In this document: in pieces, positions 1 through 8,465 of the stretch | How the letters are laid out: each line of letters begins with the position of its first letter | Numbering within the stretch: the stretch's first letter is position 1 | The notes under the pieces: model-generated | The model's input: only the letters and a program-made list of their open reading frames with translations | Database searches by the model: none | Told to the model about the DNA's origin: nothing | Position numbers and translations under genes: made by a program | Assembly (NCBI GenBank): GCA_910586925.1 | Contig: CAJUKG010000008.1 | Coordinates: 32,951-96,950 of the forward strand | Direction of reading: 5' to 3' | Source of the DNA: an uncultured Christensenellaceae bacterium | GTDB lineage: Bacteria; Bacillota; Clostridia; Christensenellales; Pumilibacteraceae | Length of the DNA stretch: 64,000 nucleotides

Positions 1-122
1 GATACTATAACGAAATCTTTAATCCAAACTGTACATTCCACATAAAAAGTTCAAATTCGGATGATGACGTGCCGCCAACGTCGTCATTTAGCATTAGTAA
101 CGGTGCAGACGTCAACAAGTAA
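1..122 (+). CDS. 3' end of an unidentified gene (partial)
   Basis: The frame that starts at base 3 stays open for 39 codons and stops with TAA at 120-122, three bases before a strong terminator hairpin. The visible tail is polar and rich in Ser, Asn and Asp, and ends in GADVNK. Nothing in it identifies a family. The downstream terminator supports it as the end of a real gene that begins outside the window. Confidence 0.5.
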   Translation, partial: YYNEIFNPNCTFHIKSSNSDDDVPPTSSFSISNGADVNK

Positions 123-124
123 AG

Positions 125-166
125 GCTGTGTTAGTGGTTCAGGACGCTAACGCAGCTTTTCTTTTT
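125..166 (+). terminator. Intrinsic terminator of the partial first gene
   Basis: A 10-bp stem (GCTGTGTTAG with CTAACGCAGC, one G-T pair) closes a 12-base loop and is followed by a T-rich tract (TTTTCTTTTTT). It lies directly behind the stop codon at 122. Confidence 0.7.
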
Positions 167-192
167 TGTGATATTCACAATAATGGTGCAGT

Positions 193-223
193 GCTCATTG
201 GTAACAAACCAATGGGCTTTTTT
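193..223 (+). terminator. Second, tandem intrinsic terminator
   Basis: GCTCATTGGT and ACCAATGGGC form a 10-bp stem (one G-T pair) around AACAA, followed by TTTTTT. It repeats the stop signal 30 bases after the first hairpin and isolates the restriction genes from upstream transcription. The rest of 224-385 holds nothing I recognise. Confidence 0.75.
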
Positions 224-385
224 GAAATTCGTTATTTGTTACTAACGGCGCGTGTTGTTTTACAACATTATTGCAAACAAGCATTGATGGCGGTTTATGT
301 CGCGAAAGCCGCTTGACGTGAGAGATGGGCGTGTTCGTTTGTCAAGCTCTTGGAATTGTGTTTTTGGTTTTTGATTAGAAAACGC

Positions 386-414
386 TTGCTTTTATTCGAG
401 ATTTGGAATATAAT
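386..414 (+). promoter_or_regulatory. Sigma-A promoter of the DpnII-type operon
   Basis: TTGCTT at 386-391 and TATAAT at 409-414 are separated by 17 bases. The first gene starts 28 bases after the -10 box and has a GAGG ribosome binding site at 432-435. Confidence 0.75.
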
Positions 415-442
415 ATAAATACTCATTTTACGAGGTGTTTTT

Positions 443-1510
443 ATGTTAAGTTTTATATCGGCAAAAGAAGCGGCGGAAAAGTGGAATATATCTCAAAGGC
501 GAGTTTCAGTGCTTTGCAGTGAAAGTAGAATTGACGGAGCTATGATGGTTGGTAATATGTGGATTATTCCGAGTAATGCCGAAAAACCTATTGATTTGAG
601 AACCGTAAGATGCGAAAAAGGGAATGTTATAGCGTTAAAGCCGTTTGTTAAATGGGTTGGCGGCAAAAGCCAGTTAATTGACGAGCTTGAAAAAATGTTA
701 CCCGTAGATGATGAGAAAATTATAACAAAGTATTGCGAACCTATGGTGGGCGGCGGTGCGCTTTTTTTCAATGTTTTATCGAAATATAATTTCGATGAAT
801 TGTATGTCAGCGATATAAATTCTGAATTAATTAATGCTTATAATGTAATCAAAAGTAATGTGTACGAATTGATAAATCAATTACAGGAAATGCAACTTAC
901 GTTTTTACCTATGGATGATAACGGCAGAAAATTTTACTATTATACTATCCGCGATAAATTTAATGCTACAAATTTGAATGACGAAACGGCAGTGAATAAA
1001 GCGGCATGTTTTATATTTTTGAACAAAACATGTTTTAACGGGCTATATCGCGTCAATAAGAAAGGTCTATTCAATGTGCCTATGGGGGCATATAAAAATC
1101 CCATGATTTGCGACGAAGAGAATTTATTAAATATTAATAAAGTTTTACAAAATGTTACAATAGTATGCGGGGATTATTCACTCGCAAAAGATTTTATAGA
1201 CGATAATACTTTTGTATACATAGATCCGCCGTACCGACCGATTTCGGAAACGTCTGCATTTACTTCTTATAATTCCGATACTTTTGACGATAACGAACAA
1301 ATCAGACTTGCAAAGTTTATCGACGAAATAAATGCAAAAGGCGCAAAGATTGTATTAAGTAATTCCGATCCGAAAAACGTGAATATTGACGATACTTTTT
1401 TTGACGATTTATATAAAGCATACAAAATAAAGCGCGTTTCGGCAAGTCGTATGATTAACAGTAAAGCCGATAATCGCGGTAGAATAAACGAACTAATTAT
1501 TTGTAATTAA
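443..1510 (+). CDS. DNA adenine methyltransferase (Dam/DpnM type) with N-terminal HTH
   Basis: This 355-residue protein is a D12-class adenine-N6 methyltransferase expected to methylate GATC and protect host DNA from the DpnII nuclease two genes downstream. The SAM-binding motif FVKWVGGK is at about 68-75 and the catalytic DPPY at 261-264. Residues 1-55 resemble a MerR/excisionase-type helix-turn-helix (SAKEAAEKWNISQRRVSVLC). Typical DpnM is about 284 residues, so this is an added domain of roughly 65-70 residues. The extra HTH could let the methylase control its own promoter, as controller proteins do in other systems; that is inference. The gene opens a tight five-gene run and is AT-rich compared with the backbone after 5765. 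Confidence 0.9.
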   Translation: MLSFISAKEAAEKWNISQRRVSVLCSESRIDGAMMVGNMWIIPSNAEKPIDLRTVRCEKGNVIALKPFVKWVGGKSQLIDELEKMLPVDDEKIITKYCEPMVGGGALFFNVLSKYNFDELYVSDINSELINAYNVIKSNVYELINQLQEMQLTFLPMDDNGRKFYYYTIRDKFNATNLNDETAVNKAACFIFLNKTCFNGLYRVNKKGLFNVPMGAYKNPMICDEENLLNINKVLQNVTIVCGDYSLAKDFIDDNTFVYIDPPYRPISETSAFTSYNSDTFDDNEQIRLAKFIDEINAKGAKIVLSNSDPKNVNIDDTFFDDLYKAYKIKRVSASRMINSKADNRGRINELIICN

Positions 1511-1522
1511 AGGATAAGTGAA

Positions 1523-2368
1523 ATGGCAATTATTGAATTGACAAATGAAGAAATTAATAAATATATTGACGAATTATATTCTTGTTTTCGCACAGGGCGA
1601 GAATTTGAAGTATTTTTGAATTCTTTTTTAACTAAACTGGGTTTTGAGGAAGTGGTTACAACGCAATATGTTGGGGATAAGGGCATTGATTTAACTTGCA
1701 TTAAACGTGGTTTCGATAATAATGGCATAGACACTATTAATTATTATGTTCAAGCAAAGCGTTATGCTCGTTCAAATAAAGTTCAAGCAAAAGAAATAAG
1801 AGATTTGAAGGGAACAACAAAACGGGACAGGAATGGTATTATATTAAACAGCAATTATGTGAATGTGTTTATTACAACTTCCATTTTTACTAATGGTGCT
1901 CTAATGGAGGCTAATGATAATCCAAACATGCCCGTGATAACAATTGACGGGAAGCAACTTATACAGTTTTGTATTGAATACAATATTGGCTTTAATTTCA
2001 AACCAGTATTTTCCCCTAAAGATATTATTGCTTTAACGCAAAACGAACGAGCAGTAGGAACTATAACAGTGCAACAACAAGATTATATTGTGGAAAGAAA
2101 AATAACACAGAATGATATACGCGCCAAAATATTAGTAATACCAAGAATCATCAAAGAGCTAATGCCTGATAACAAAGATACATATAATGTAGTTTTTAAT
2201 GGCATCGAAAAGCAATTAAAAATGGATAAATCAGGACGATATTTTGGTGGTATCACGGATTTGTATAAAACATTTGGACTTCTAACTAATGAAGGCGTTT
2301 TCGTTAGTAAGACTATGAAATGGAAAATTGTAAATGAAAAAATTATCGTAGATCTATGTGAGGAGTAA
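1523..2368 (+). CDS. Mrr-like restriction endonuclease
   Basis: This is a 281-residue protein with a restriction-endonuclease fold of the Mrr_cat type. The catalytic pattern is visible as E29 in GREFEVF, D56 in GDKGIDLTC and QAK at 77-79. The C-terminal part (about 180-281) is basic and may bind DNA, but I do not recognise it. Mrr-family enzymes cut foreign, often methylated, DNA. Here the gene sits between the Dam methylase and the DpnII nuclease, an unusual place. It could be a stand-alone type IV enzyme or the partner of the second methyltransferase at 3234. The gaps to both neighbours are only 12 and 3 bases, so it is in the same operon. Confidence 0.75.
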   Translation: MAIIELTNEEINKYIDELYSCFRTGREFEVFLNSFLTKLGFEEVVTTQYVGDKGIDLTCIKRGFDNNGIDTINYYVQAKRYARSNKVQAKEIRDLKGTTKRDRNGIILNSNYVNVFITTSIFTNGALMEANDNPNMPVITIDGKQLIQFCIEYNIGFNFKPVFSPKDIIALTQNERAVGTITVQQQDYIVERKITQNDIRAKILVIPRIIKELMPDNKDTYNVVFNGIEKQLKMDKSGRYFGGITDLYKTFGLLTNEGVFVSKTMKWKIVNEKIIVDLCEE

Positions 2369-2371
2369 TCT

Positions 2372-3232
2372 ATGAAAAGAAATTTTACCGAATGGCTTAA
2401 AACATTCAAATCGAGCATTTGCGATTATGGATATTATGTCGATTTTGAAAAGGTTTACGGCAATGTTGATAATATCAAAGTCGAATTGAATATTCTTAAT
2501 TCTCTCATAGGCTCAAAGAATATCGAAAAAGATTTTGAAAAACTTATTGCCGATTATCCGAAAGTCTTAAAATGTATTCCTGTTTTGCTTGCCGTTCGTG
2601 GTCGTGAAATTTATGCTATTGACGGCGACGGAGAATATCTTTTTAATTTCTATAAACCGAATTATTCAATAAAAGAATACATAATGTTTATGCAAAAGAC
2701 GGGATTGTTTACGCTTATTTCCGAGCGTATTATCAATAATCTTGTTGATTATGTTATGGGCGTAGAAGTCGGTTTAGATAGCAACGGTCGTAAAAATCGC
2801 GGCGGTCATTTAATGGAAAACCTTGTGGAAGATTATCTTATCAAAGCCGGACTTATTAAAAACGAAACTTACTTCAAAGAAATGAAATTGACCGCGATTG
2901 AAAAGAAATGGGATATTGATTTATCGGGTATTTCAAATCAAGGCAAAGCAGAAAAGCGTTTTGATTTTGTTGTTAAAAAAGGGAGAACGATATACGGTAT
3001 TGAAACAAATTTTTATGCAATCGGTGGGTCAAAATTGAACGAAACTGCACGAAGTTATAAGACAATAGCATTAGAAGCAAAAGGAATTGACGGTTTTGCT
3101 TTTGTATGGTTTACAGACGGTTGCGGTTGGAAATCGGCAAAGCATAATTTGGAAGAAACTTTTGATGTTTTAGACAATATTTACTGTATCGCAGATATGG
3201 AAAACGGCATTATACAAAAGTTGTTTGATTGA
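2372..3232 (+). CDS. dpnII: Type II restriction endonuclease, DpnII family (GATC)
   Basis: This 286-residue protein matches R.DpnII closely along its length from memory: NILNSLIGSKNIEKDF at 40-55, VEVGLDSNGRKNR at 131-143 and SKLNETARSYK at 220-230 are hallmark blocks. The catalytic core lies around D198 and E211 (RFDFVV...IETNF). It is expected to cut unmethylated GATC. The Dam-type methylase at 443 should protect the host. In pneumococcus the order is dpnM-dpnA-dpnB; here dpnA is absent from its usual place and an Mrr-like gene takes it. The start ATG follows the preceding stop by three bases. Confidence 0.93.
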   Translation: MKRNFTEWLKTFKSSICDYGYYVDFEKVYGNVDNIKVELNILNSLIGSKNIEKDFEKLIADYPKVLKCIPVLLAVRGREIYAIDGDGEYLFNFYKPNYSIKEYIMFMQKTGLFTLISERIINNLVDYVMGVEVGLDSNGRKNRGGHLMENLVEDYLIKAGLIKNETYFKEMKLTAIEKKWDIDLSGISNQGKAEKRFDFVVKKGRTIYGIETNFYAIGGSKLNETARSYKTIALEAKGIDGFAFVWFTDGCGWKSAKHNLEETFDVLDNIYCIADMENGIIQKLFD

Positions 3233-3233
3233 T

Positions 3234-3971
3234 ATGGCAAAGAAAATTCTGTTACAACCCGAAAATTTTGAACTTGAAACAAATACGGTGTGGGCGTTCC
3301 CGGAACGAGGTAAATGGGCTACGCACGACGCGAAATATCGCGGTAATTGGTCGCCCTATATACCGCGTAATATTATTTTACGCTATTCCAAAGAGGGCGA
3401 CACTATATTAGATCAATTTGTCGGCGGCGGTACTACTGCGGTAGAGGCAAAACTAACGCATAGAAATTTTATAGGAGTAGATATAAACCCATCTGCAATA
3501 GAAATTACAAAAAATAAATGTGCTTTTGACTTTGAAACACAAGCAAGCACAACGCTTATCAACGGCGATGCGCGGAAATTAGATTTACCCGACAATTCGG
3601 TTGACTTAATTTGCACGCATCCGCCCTATGCCGATATAATTCATTACAGCGAAGATATTGACGGCGATTTATCTTTATTGTCGCAAAAAGATTTTTTATT
3701 TGAAATCGGAAAAGTTGCGGGAGAATGTTATCGTGTTTTGAAAAAGGACAAGTTTTGCGCTATACTTATGGGCGATATGCGACACAAAGGAATGGTGCAA
3801 CCACTTGCATTTGAAACTATGCGTATTTTTGAATTGGCAGGTTTTAGAGCAAAAGAAATCATAATAAAGGAACAGCACAACTGTAAAACAACGGGTTATT
3901 GGAAAACGAATAGCATTAAATTCAATTTCCTATTGCTTGCACACGAGTATTTATTCATACTAAAAAAATAA
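3234..3971 (+). CDS. Site-specific DNA methyltransferase (N4-cytosine/N6-adenine type)
   Basis: This 245-residue SAM-dependent methyltransferase has motif I FVGGGTT at 62-68, the following acidic GVDINP at 81-86 and the catalytic HPPY at 129-132. The SAM motif comes before the catalytic motif, unlike DpnA, where DPPY comes first, so this is not the usual second methylase of DpnII systems. I chose ATG at 3234, one base after the nuclease stop; a TTG at 3225 would overlap it. Its target is unknown. It may protect against the Mrr-like nuclease or belong to an additional system in the island. Confidence 0.8.
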   Translation: MAKKILLQPENFELETNTVWAFPERGKWATHDAKYRGNWSPYIPRNIILRYSKEGDTILDQFVGGGTTAVEAKLTHRNFIGVDINPSAIEITKNKCAFDFETQASTTLINGDARKLDLPDNSVDLICTHPPYADIIHYSEDIDGDLSLLSQKDFLFEIGKVAGECYRVLKKDKFCAILMGDMRHKGMVQPLAFETMRIFELAGFRAKEIIIKEQHNCKTTGYWKTNSIKFNFLLLAHEYLFILKK

Positions 3972-3983
3972 ACGGAGGATGAA

Positions 3984-5687
3984 ATGGATTTTACACCAAA
4001 GCCGTCTACGATAGGTGAAATTTTTCAATCGGAATATTTTTTTAATATACCAAAATATCAACGTAAATATGTGTGGAGGAATTCGAACATCGAAGATCTG
4101 TGGAATGATATTCAATTCAGCATTAGAGAAAAAGAGAAGGTGAATTATTTTTTAGGTAGTTTTATATTTAAATCTACAAAAAACAACAAATTCAAAATTG
4201 TGGTTGACGGACAACAAAGATTAACTTCTTTGTTGGTTTTGAATTCTATAATTTGTAAAAAATTTAAAGATTATGAAGACAATTTCAATAAAGATGAAAT
4301 GCTTAAATATTGTGTATTAGGAGATAAAGATGAAAAAGTACAAAAACCAAGAGTTATTAATGATGAATTAATATTAATCAACTATATGGTGGATTATTGC
4401 TGTTTTGAAGAATTTCCAAATTCATTTGAAGATTATCTTTTATCGAAGGAATACAAAATATGCAAAAATGACAAACAATTAATATATTGCTACAATTATT
4501 ATACAGAGCAGATAAACGAAAAACTTAATTTGTTGAAGGGGCATAAGACTAAAATTAAGTACTTGGAACAGTTGAGGGATTCAATTCTGAAAATATCTAC
4601 CATAGAAATATCTGTTGAGGATGAACAATCTGCGAGCCTCGTGTTTGAAACTATTAATGCACGTGGACAAGAATTGGAAACACATGAAATATTAAAAAAC
4701 TATTTATTTATGTATGAAAAACCGATTCGTGGTGCTTATAGTGCAAAAAACAAATGGGATAGCATAATATTAAATGTTGATAATGGAAAAAATACCTCAT
4801 TGCCTAAATTTATATCTCAATATTGCACTTTCGTATTTGGTAAAGCAAGAAGAGGAGAAATATTCAAAAAGTTTAAATATGGAACTCCACGAGATAAAGT
4901 GAATGAAAGAATAAATCACCTACTTGATTCTTCTGAAATTTATAAAAACATAATATGCTGTAATGATGATCATTATAGTAAAAAATTAAATTACTTATTA
5001 TCTTGTTTTTCAGAAATGGGGATTTCTATAATAAGACCGTTATTAATGAGTCTTTTATGGGCTTTAAAACGTAACGATATAACAGAAGATAAACTTTGTA
5101 AATATTTAGTTAAGATTAAGAACTTCTTCTCAATTTTTGTGTGCATTTGTGAAAAGAAAACAAACGAACTTGAAGATCAGATTTATGAATATTCATATAA
5201 ACTCAATAAGGAATTTGCTGAAGATATTTTAGAGAATTTGATCGCCTACTTTGAATCAAAAAAGCCAGAATATAACGTATTTTTAGGTAATTTCTCCACA
5301 TTCTCTTTTTCAAAATATCCAGACAAATATGAAAATGTAAAAATAAATAAACAAAAATGTAAATACATTTTGAAGGAATACGAGCTATATTTACAGCAAA
5401 ACGATGACTTCGTTATTTCAAGTTTTAGCATTGAACACGTCAAGGATGATTGTAATGGAGGAAAGGCTTGTTTGATAGGGAACTTAATTCCTTTGCCGAA
5501 AAAGAAAAACAACAATTTAAGTGGTAAATCTATGAATGAAAAAGTTAAGATCTATGAAAAATCTTGTTATATGTCCACACAAAAAATTAGCAAGCATGCT
5601 TCTATATTGACTTGGAATGATGAGAATATTCAAAGCCGAACAAATTTCATGGCGAAAGAGTTCTATGAGAAAATTTGGAAAATCTAA
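3984..5687 (+). CDS. DUF262/DUF1524 (GmrSD-like) nuclease protein
   Basis: This 567-residue protein has the ParB-like DUF262 signature near the N-terminus (YQRKYVW at 25-31, FLGSFIF near 57-63, VDGQQRLTSLLVL at 74-86). Towards the C-terminus it has a DUF1524-type HNH remnant (SIEHVKD near 482-488, then a GNLIPLP and Asn block). GmrSD-family type IV enzymes use DUF262 for NTP binding and DUF1524 for DNA cleavage, usually against glucosylated hydroxymethylcytosine phage DNA. Whether this member has that specificity cannot be told. It has a GGAGG site seven bases before ATG and closes the operon. It is the most AT-rich gene of the window. Confidence 0.85.
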   Translation: MDFTPKPSTIGEIFQSEYFFNIPKYQRKYVWRNSNIEDLWNDIQFSIREKEKVNYFLGSFIFKSTKNNKFKIVVDGQQRLTSLLVLNSIICKKFKDYEDNFNKDEMLKYCVLGDKDEKVQKPRVINDELILINYMVDYCCFEEFPNSFEDYLLSKEYKICKNDKQLIYCYNYYTEQINEKLNLLKGHKTKIKYLEQLRDSILKISTIEISVEDEQSASLVFETINARGQELETHEILKNYLFMYEKPIRGAYSAKNKWDSIILNVDNGKNTSLPKFISQYCTFVFGKARRGEIFKKFKYGTPRDKVNERINHLLDSSEIYKNIICCNDDHYSKKLNYLLSCFSEMGISIIRPLLMSLLWALKRNDITEDKLCKYLVKIKNFFSIFVCICEKKTNELEDQIYEYSYKLNKEFAEDILENLIAYFESKKPEYNVFLGNFSTFSFSKYPDKYENVKINKQKCKYILKEYELYLQQNDDFVISSFSIEHVKDDCNGGKACLIGNLIPLPKKKNNNLSGKSMNEKVKIYEKSCYMSTQKISKHASILTWNDENIQSRTNFMAKEFYEKIWKI

Positions 5688-5735
5688 AAATTTTTAAATT
5701 TAAAATAAATATGCATTATTATTCCGGAATCTAAT

Positions 5736-5764
5736 ATTCGTTTTAGGTTACTACCTCTCCGCCA
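5736..5764 (+). repeat. 29-bp island-end repeat, copy A (probable att site)
   Basis: ATTCGTTTTAGGTTACTAC is followed by CTCTCCGCCA. A copy with 27 of 29 matches lies inverted at 16369-16397. The last ten bases look like the 3' end of a tRNA-Ser (acceptor strand, discriminator G, CCA), although no tRNA body precedes them. What follows is a tRNA-like terminator. This fits the distal attachment site of an element integrated into a tRNA-Ser whose intact copy lies left of the window. Confidence 0.6.
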
Positions 5765-5766
5765 CA

Positions 5767-5810
5767 AGCACCCGATTTGAACCAAAGAGGAACAAATTGG
5801 GTGCTTTTTC
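5767..5810 (+). terminator. Terminator behind the displaced tRNA-Ser tail
   Basis: AGCACCCGATTTG pairs with CAAATTGGGTGCT around a 13-base loop, followed by five T. The sequence closely resembles the terminator directly behind tRNA-Ser(TGA) at 18252-18293. This suggests it originally ended a tRNA-Ser transcript and now ends the DUF262 operon. Confidence 0.75.
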
Positions 5811-5927
5811 TATTAGTGCGGTATTCTTGCTATCATTTATTGATACAAGTATGTTTCGGTGCGGGAATATCGGGTGTTTAACGAAACTTCTTCCGATCTC
5901 GGGTACGAATCGGCGGGGCGTATTAGG

Positions 5928-5956
5928 TTGCGTTTTTTGCGGCGAGATGATATAAT
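5928..5956 (+). promoter_or_regulatory. Promoter of the MATE gene
   Basis: TTGCGT at 5928-5933 and TATAAT at 5951-5956 are spaced by 17 bases. The gene starts 29 bases downstream. Confidence 0.7.
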
Positions 5957-5985
5957 AAGCCATATGTCGATTTGCCGGAGAGATC

Positions 5986-7410
5986 ATGATTATGGCGAGC
6001 GATATGCGGCGATTTATGGATTCTACCGAAAAATTGGAAAAAGAGAAAATATTGCCGTTGGTTTTCAAGCTGACCATTCCCGCCGTTATAGCGCAACTGA
6101 TAACGTTTCTGTATAACATCGTAGACAGAATGTACGTTGCGAAAATAGACGGGGCGGGCATGGACGCATTGGCGGCACTCGGCATTGTTTTGCCGATAAC
6201 GCTTATCATACAGGCATTCTCTAATTTGATAGGGCTTGGCGGCGCGCCGCGCGCGAGCATGAAACTCGGCGAGGGCGACGGCGACGAGGCGAACAAAATA
6301 TTCAACACGGCGTTTGTCTTGCTGACGATTACGGGCGTGATAATAGGCGTGGTCACGTTTTTCGCCGCGCGACAGATCGTGATACTTTTCGGCTGTCCCG
6401 AAAGCGCGATCGACTACGCGGAGTCGTATCTGAAGATCTATTCCGCGGGGACTGTTTTCGTGCTGTCGGCGCAGGGCTTGAATCCGTTTATAACCGCGCA
6501 AGGTCATTCGTTTATCGCCATGTTCTCGGTGCTGATCGGGGCTTTGGCAAATATTGCGTTGGACCCGCTGTTTATTTTTGTTTTCGATATGGGCGTGAAA
6601 GGCGCGAGCCTCGCGACGGTGATCTCGCAGTTTTTGTCGTTCGTGTGGATCATGGTTTTCTTCTTTACAAAGAAAAGCATATTCGGCTTGCGTGTGAAAG
6701 CGATGAAGCCGAACGGCAAAAGAATACTTTCCGTTCTCGCTTTGGGGCTGTCGCCGTTCATAATGACTATAACGGAATGTGCCATACAAATAGTGTTCAA
6801 TGTTAATATCAAGTCCGCGACGGGCGGGGACAAAGACTACACCGCCGCGCTCACGATAATGTTGAGCGCGTTGCAGTTGATCTCGTTGCCGCTCAACGGA
6901 CTCGGGTACGGAATGCAGCCGTTTGTGAGTTACAACTACGGCAAAGGCAATGCCGCCCGATTGAAAAGCGGCATACGTTGCGTGACGGTCATTGCGTTTG
7001 TTTTCGCGGCGGTGATGTGGTCGGTTTCCATGGCGTTCCCGCAAGTCTATGCGTATCTGTTTTCCGCGAGCGAAACGGTATTGCAAATCGTCAAGCGGTA
7101 TTCGCCGCTTTTCTTGATGGGGTCGATCATGTTTTTCGTGCAGATGACGTTGCAAAACGTCAATGTGGCATTGGGCAGAGCCAAATCGGCACTGTTTCTC
7201 GCCGTGCTTCGCAAAGTGATAATACTCATTCCGCTGTGCTTCGCGTTGACGCATTTCGTCGGCGTCAAGGGCGTTTATATGTCCGAAGGGATCGCGGATT
7301 TGGCGGCGGGAATAATTACGGCGGTCGCATTGTTGACGTCGTTCCCGAAAGTATTTGAAAAACGCGAGCGGGAAGTGCGCGCAAGCAAGGAAGAACACGT
7401 TTGCGAATGA
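5986..7410 (+). CDS. MATE-family multidrug/cation efflux protein
   Basis: This 474-residue protein has about twelve predicted membrane helices in two similar halves. The N-terminal pattern LTIPAVIAQLITFLYNIVDRMYV is typical of bacterial MATE transporters, as is the LG.G.A..R motif after helix 2 (LGGAPRASMKLGEGD). MATE proteins export drugs or metabolites in exchange for Na+ or H+. The substrate is not predictable. ATG at 5986 has GGAG five bases upstream; ATG at 5992 is an alternative. It has its own promoter and converges on the LysR gene, with 44 bases between them and no clear hairpin. Confidence 0.9.
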   Translation: MIMASDMRRFMDSTEKLEKEKILPLVFKLTIPAVIAQLITFLYNIVDRMYVAKIDGAGMDALAALGIVLPITLIIQAFSNLIGLGGAPRASMKLGEGDGDEANKIFNTAFVLLTITGVIIGVVTFFAARQIVILFGCPESAIDYAESYLKIYSAGTVFVLSAQGLNPFITAQGHSFIAMFSVLIGALANIALDPLFIFVFDMGVKGASLATVISQFLSFVWIMVFFFTKKSIFGLRVKAMKPNGKRILSVLALGLSPFIMTITECAIQIVFNVNIKSATGGDKDYTAALTIMLSALQLISLPLNGLGYGMQPFVSYNYGKGNAARLKSGIRCVTVIAFVFAAVMWSVSMAFPQVYAYLFSASETVLQIVKRYSPLFLMGSIMFFVQMTLQNVNVALGRAKSALFLAVLRKVIILIPLCFALTHFVGVKGVYMSEGIADLAAGIITAVALLTSFPKVFEKREREVRASKEEHVCE

Positions 7411-7454
7411 TGCGACGGTATTCGCGGCGGCATGCAATTCCGTGAACGGCGGAA

Positions 7455-8330
7455 CTATAACACTTCTTTTAACTTATTCAAAAACAGTTCGGCGGGTTTT
7501 GAAAATACTTGATAGCGTTTCCAGGCAAACGCGAGCGAAGTTTCGAGTTTCGGCTTAAGCGGACGGAAAGTAAGTTCGCTGTCGCCCGTAGTGTTTATGA
7601 TCTTATCAAGACCGACCGCATAGCCCAAACCCGATTTTACAAGCAAAGACGCATTGTATATCAAATTATACGTCGCCACGATGTTCAGACTTTGCAAGTC
7701 TTTTTTATACCATTCCGAGATCTCGTTTTTGCGCATGGATTGTTTGGAGAGAATAAGCGGCAAATCGTGTAAGTCTTCGGGGGAGATAAAAGGCTTTTCG
7801 GAAAGCGGGCTGTCTTTTTTCATAAGCACGCCCCAAGTATCGGTTTGCGGCAAAAGCACATATTCGAATTTGGATAAATCGGCGGGCTTCACCAAAACGC
7901 CGAAGTCGATAAGCCCTTTATCGAGCATCTCCGAAACGGTTACGCCGTCGCCGCTGAAAAAATCGAACCTAATGTCGGGGTGATCCTTTTGCAAATGTTT
8001 TGCGGCTTTTGCGACCGTTTCTATCGTGTACGACTCGCCGCAACCGATAAGCACCGTTCCGCCGATATTTTCTTCCGCCGACAACAATTCCGCTTCCGTT
8101 TTTTCGTATAACGACAATATTTCTTCCGCTCGCTTGCGCAGCAATACTCCCGCTTCGGTAAGCGTGATTTTTTTGCCGCCGCGCACAAACAGCGGTTTGC
8201 CGATCTCTTTTTCGAGGTTTTGCATTTGACGGGACAGGCTCGGCTGCGCGATAAACAAAAGCTCCGCGGCTTTGCTTATGTTTTCTTCTCTTGCCACGGC
8301 AAGAAAGTATCTCAATTCCCGTAACTCCAT
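7455..8330 (-). CDS. LysR-family transcriptional regulator
   Basis: This 291-residue LTTR has a winged HTH at 1-60 (ELRYFLAVAREENISKAAELL, then AQPSLSRQMQNLEKEIG) and a two-lobed effector domain from about 90 onward. It is divergent from the acetyltransferase-flavodoxin-cupin operon at 8466, with 135 bases between the starts that contain both promoters and LysR-like palindromes. It therefore very likely controls that operon and itself. The inducer is unknown; the flavodoxin and CMD/cupin neighbours suggest redox or electrophile stress. Confidence 0.92.
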   Translation of the reverse strand: MELRELRYFLAVAREENISKAAELLFIAQPSLSRQMQNLEKEIGKPLFVRGGKKITLTEAGVLLRKRAEEILSLYEKTEAELLSAEENIGGTVLIGCGESYTIETVAKAAKHLQKDHPDIRFDFFSGDGVTVSEMLDKGLIDFGVLVKPADLSKFEYVLLPQTDTWGVLMKKDSPLSEKPFISPEDLHDLPLILSKQSMRKNEISEWYKKDLQSLNIVATYNLIYNASLLVKSGLGYAVGLDKIINTTGDSELTFRPLKPKLETSLAFAWKRYQVFSKPAELFLNKLKEVL

Positions 8331-8342
8331 AATAATACTCCC

Positions 8343-8385
8343 AATGTATTTTATACATTATATAAAATTAGAGTATAGCTGTCAA
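8343..8385 (-). promoter_or_regulatory. LysR-gene promoter with overlapping palindrome
   Basis: Read on the minus strand, TTGACA (8385-8380) and TATAAT (8362-8357) are 17 bases apart. A palindrome AATGTAT-TTT-ATACATT at 8343-8359 overlaps the -10 and start region. It is a plausible autoregulation site. Confidence 0.7.
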
Positions 8386-8397
8386 GCATGGAACGCC

Positions 8398-8442
8398 ATA
8401 CAATATAGGTATTTGACATAATTACGTTTGAGGTTTTATAAT
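8398..8442 (+). promoter_or_regulatory. LysR box and promoter of the acetyltransferase operon
   Basis: ATAC-N7-GTAT at 8398-8412 has the T-N11-A form of a LysR binding site and abuts TTGACA at 8413-8418. TATAAT follows at 8437-8442 with an 18-base spacer. The arrangement fits activation by a LysR protein bound just upstream of the -35 box. Confidence 0.7.
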
Positions 8443-8465
8443 AGAGTCACGAGGAGAACAAGCAC

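Noticed and set aside
128..316. 62-codon open frame between the two terminators and the DpnII promoter
   Set aside because: It covers both terminator hairpins, has no ribosome binding site and its product resembles nothing.
3225..3233. TTG at 3225 as the start of the second methyltransferase
   Set aside because: ATG at 3234 is a stronger start one base after the preceding stop.
5923..7437. Long minus-strand open frame over the MATE gene
   Set aside because: It is the Arg/His/Tyr-rich mirror of a GC-rich gene, with no start signal. The same holds for the long antisense frames at 21872-23224, 37037-38887, 41871-44825 and 53018-54961.
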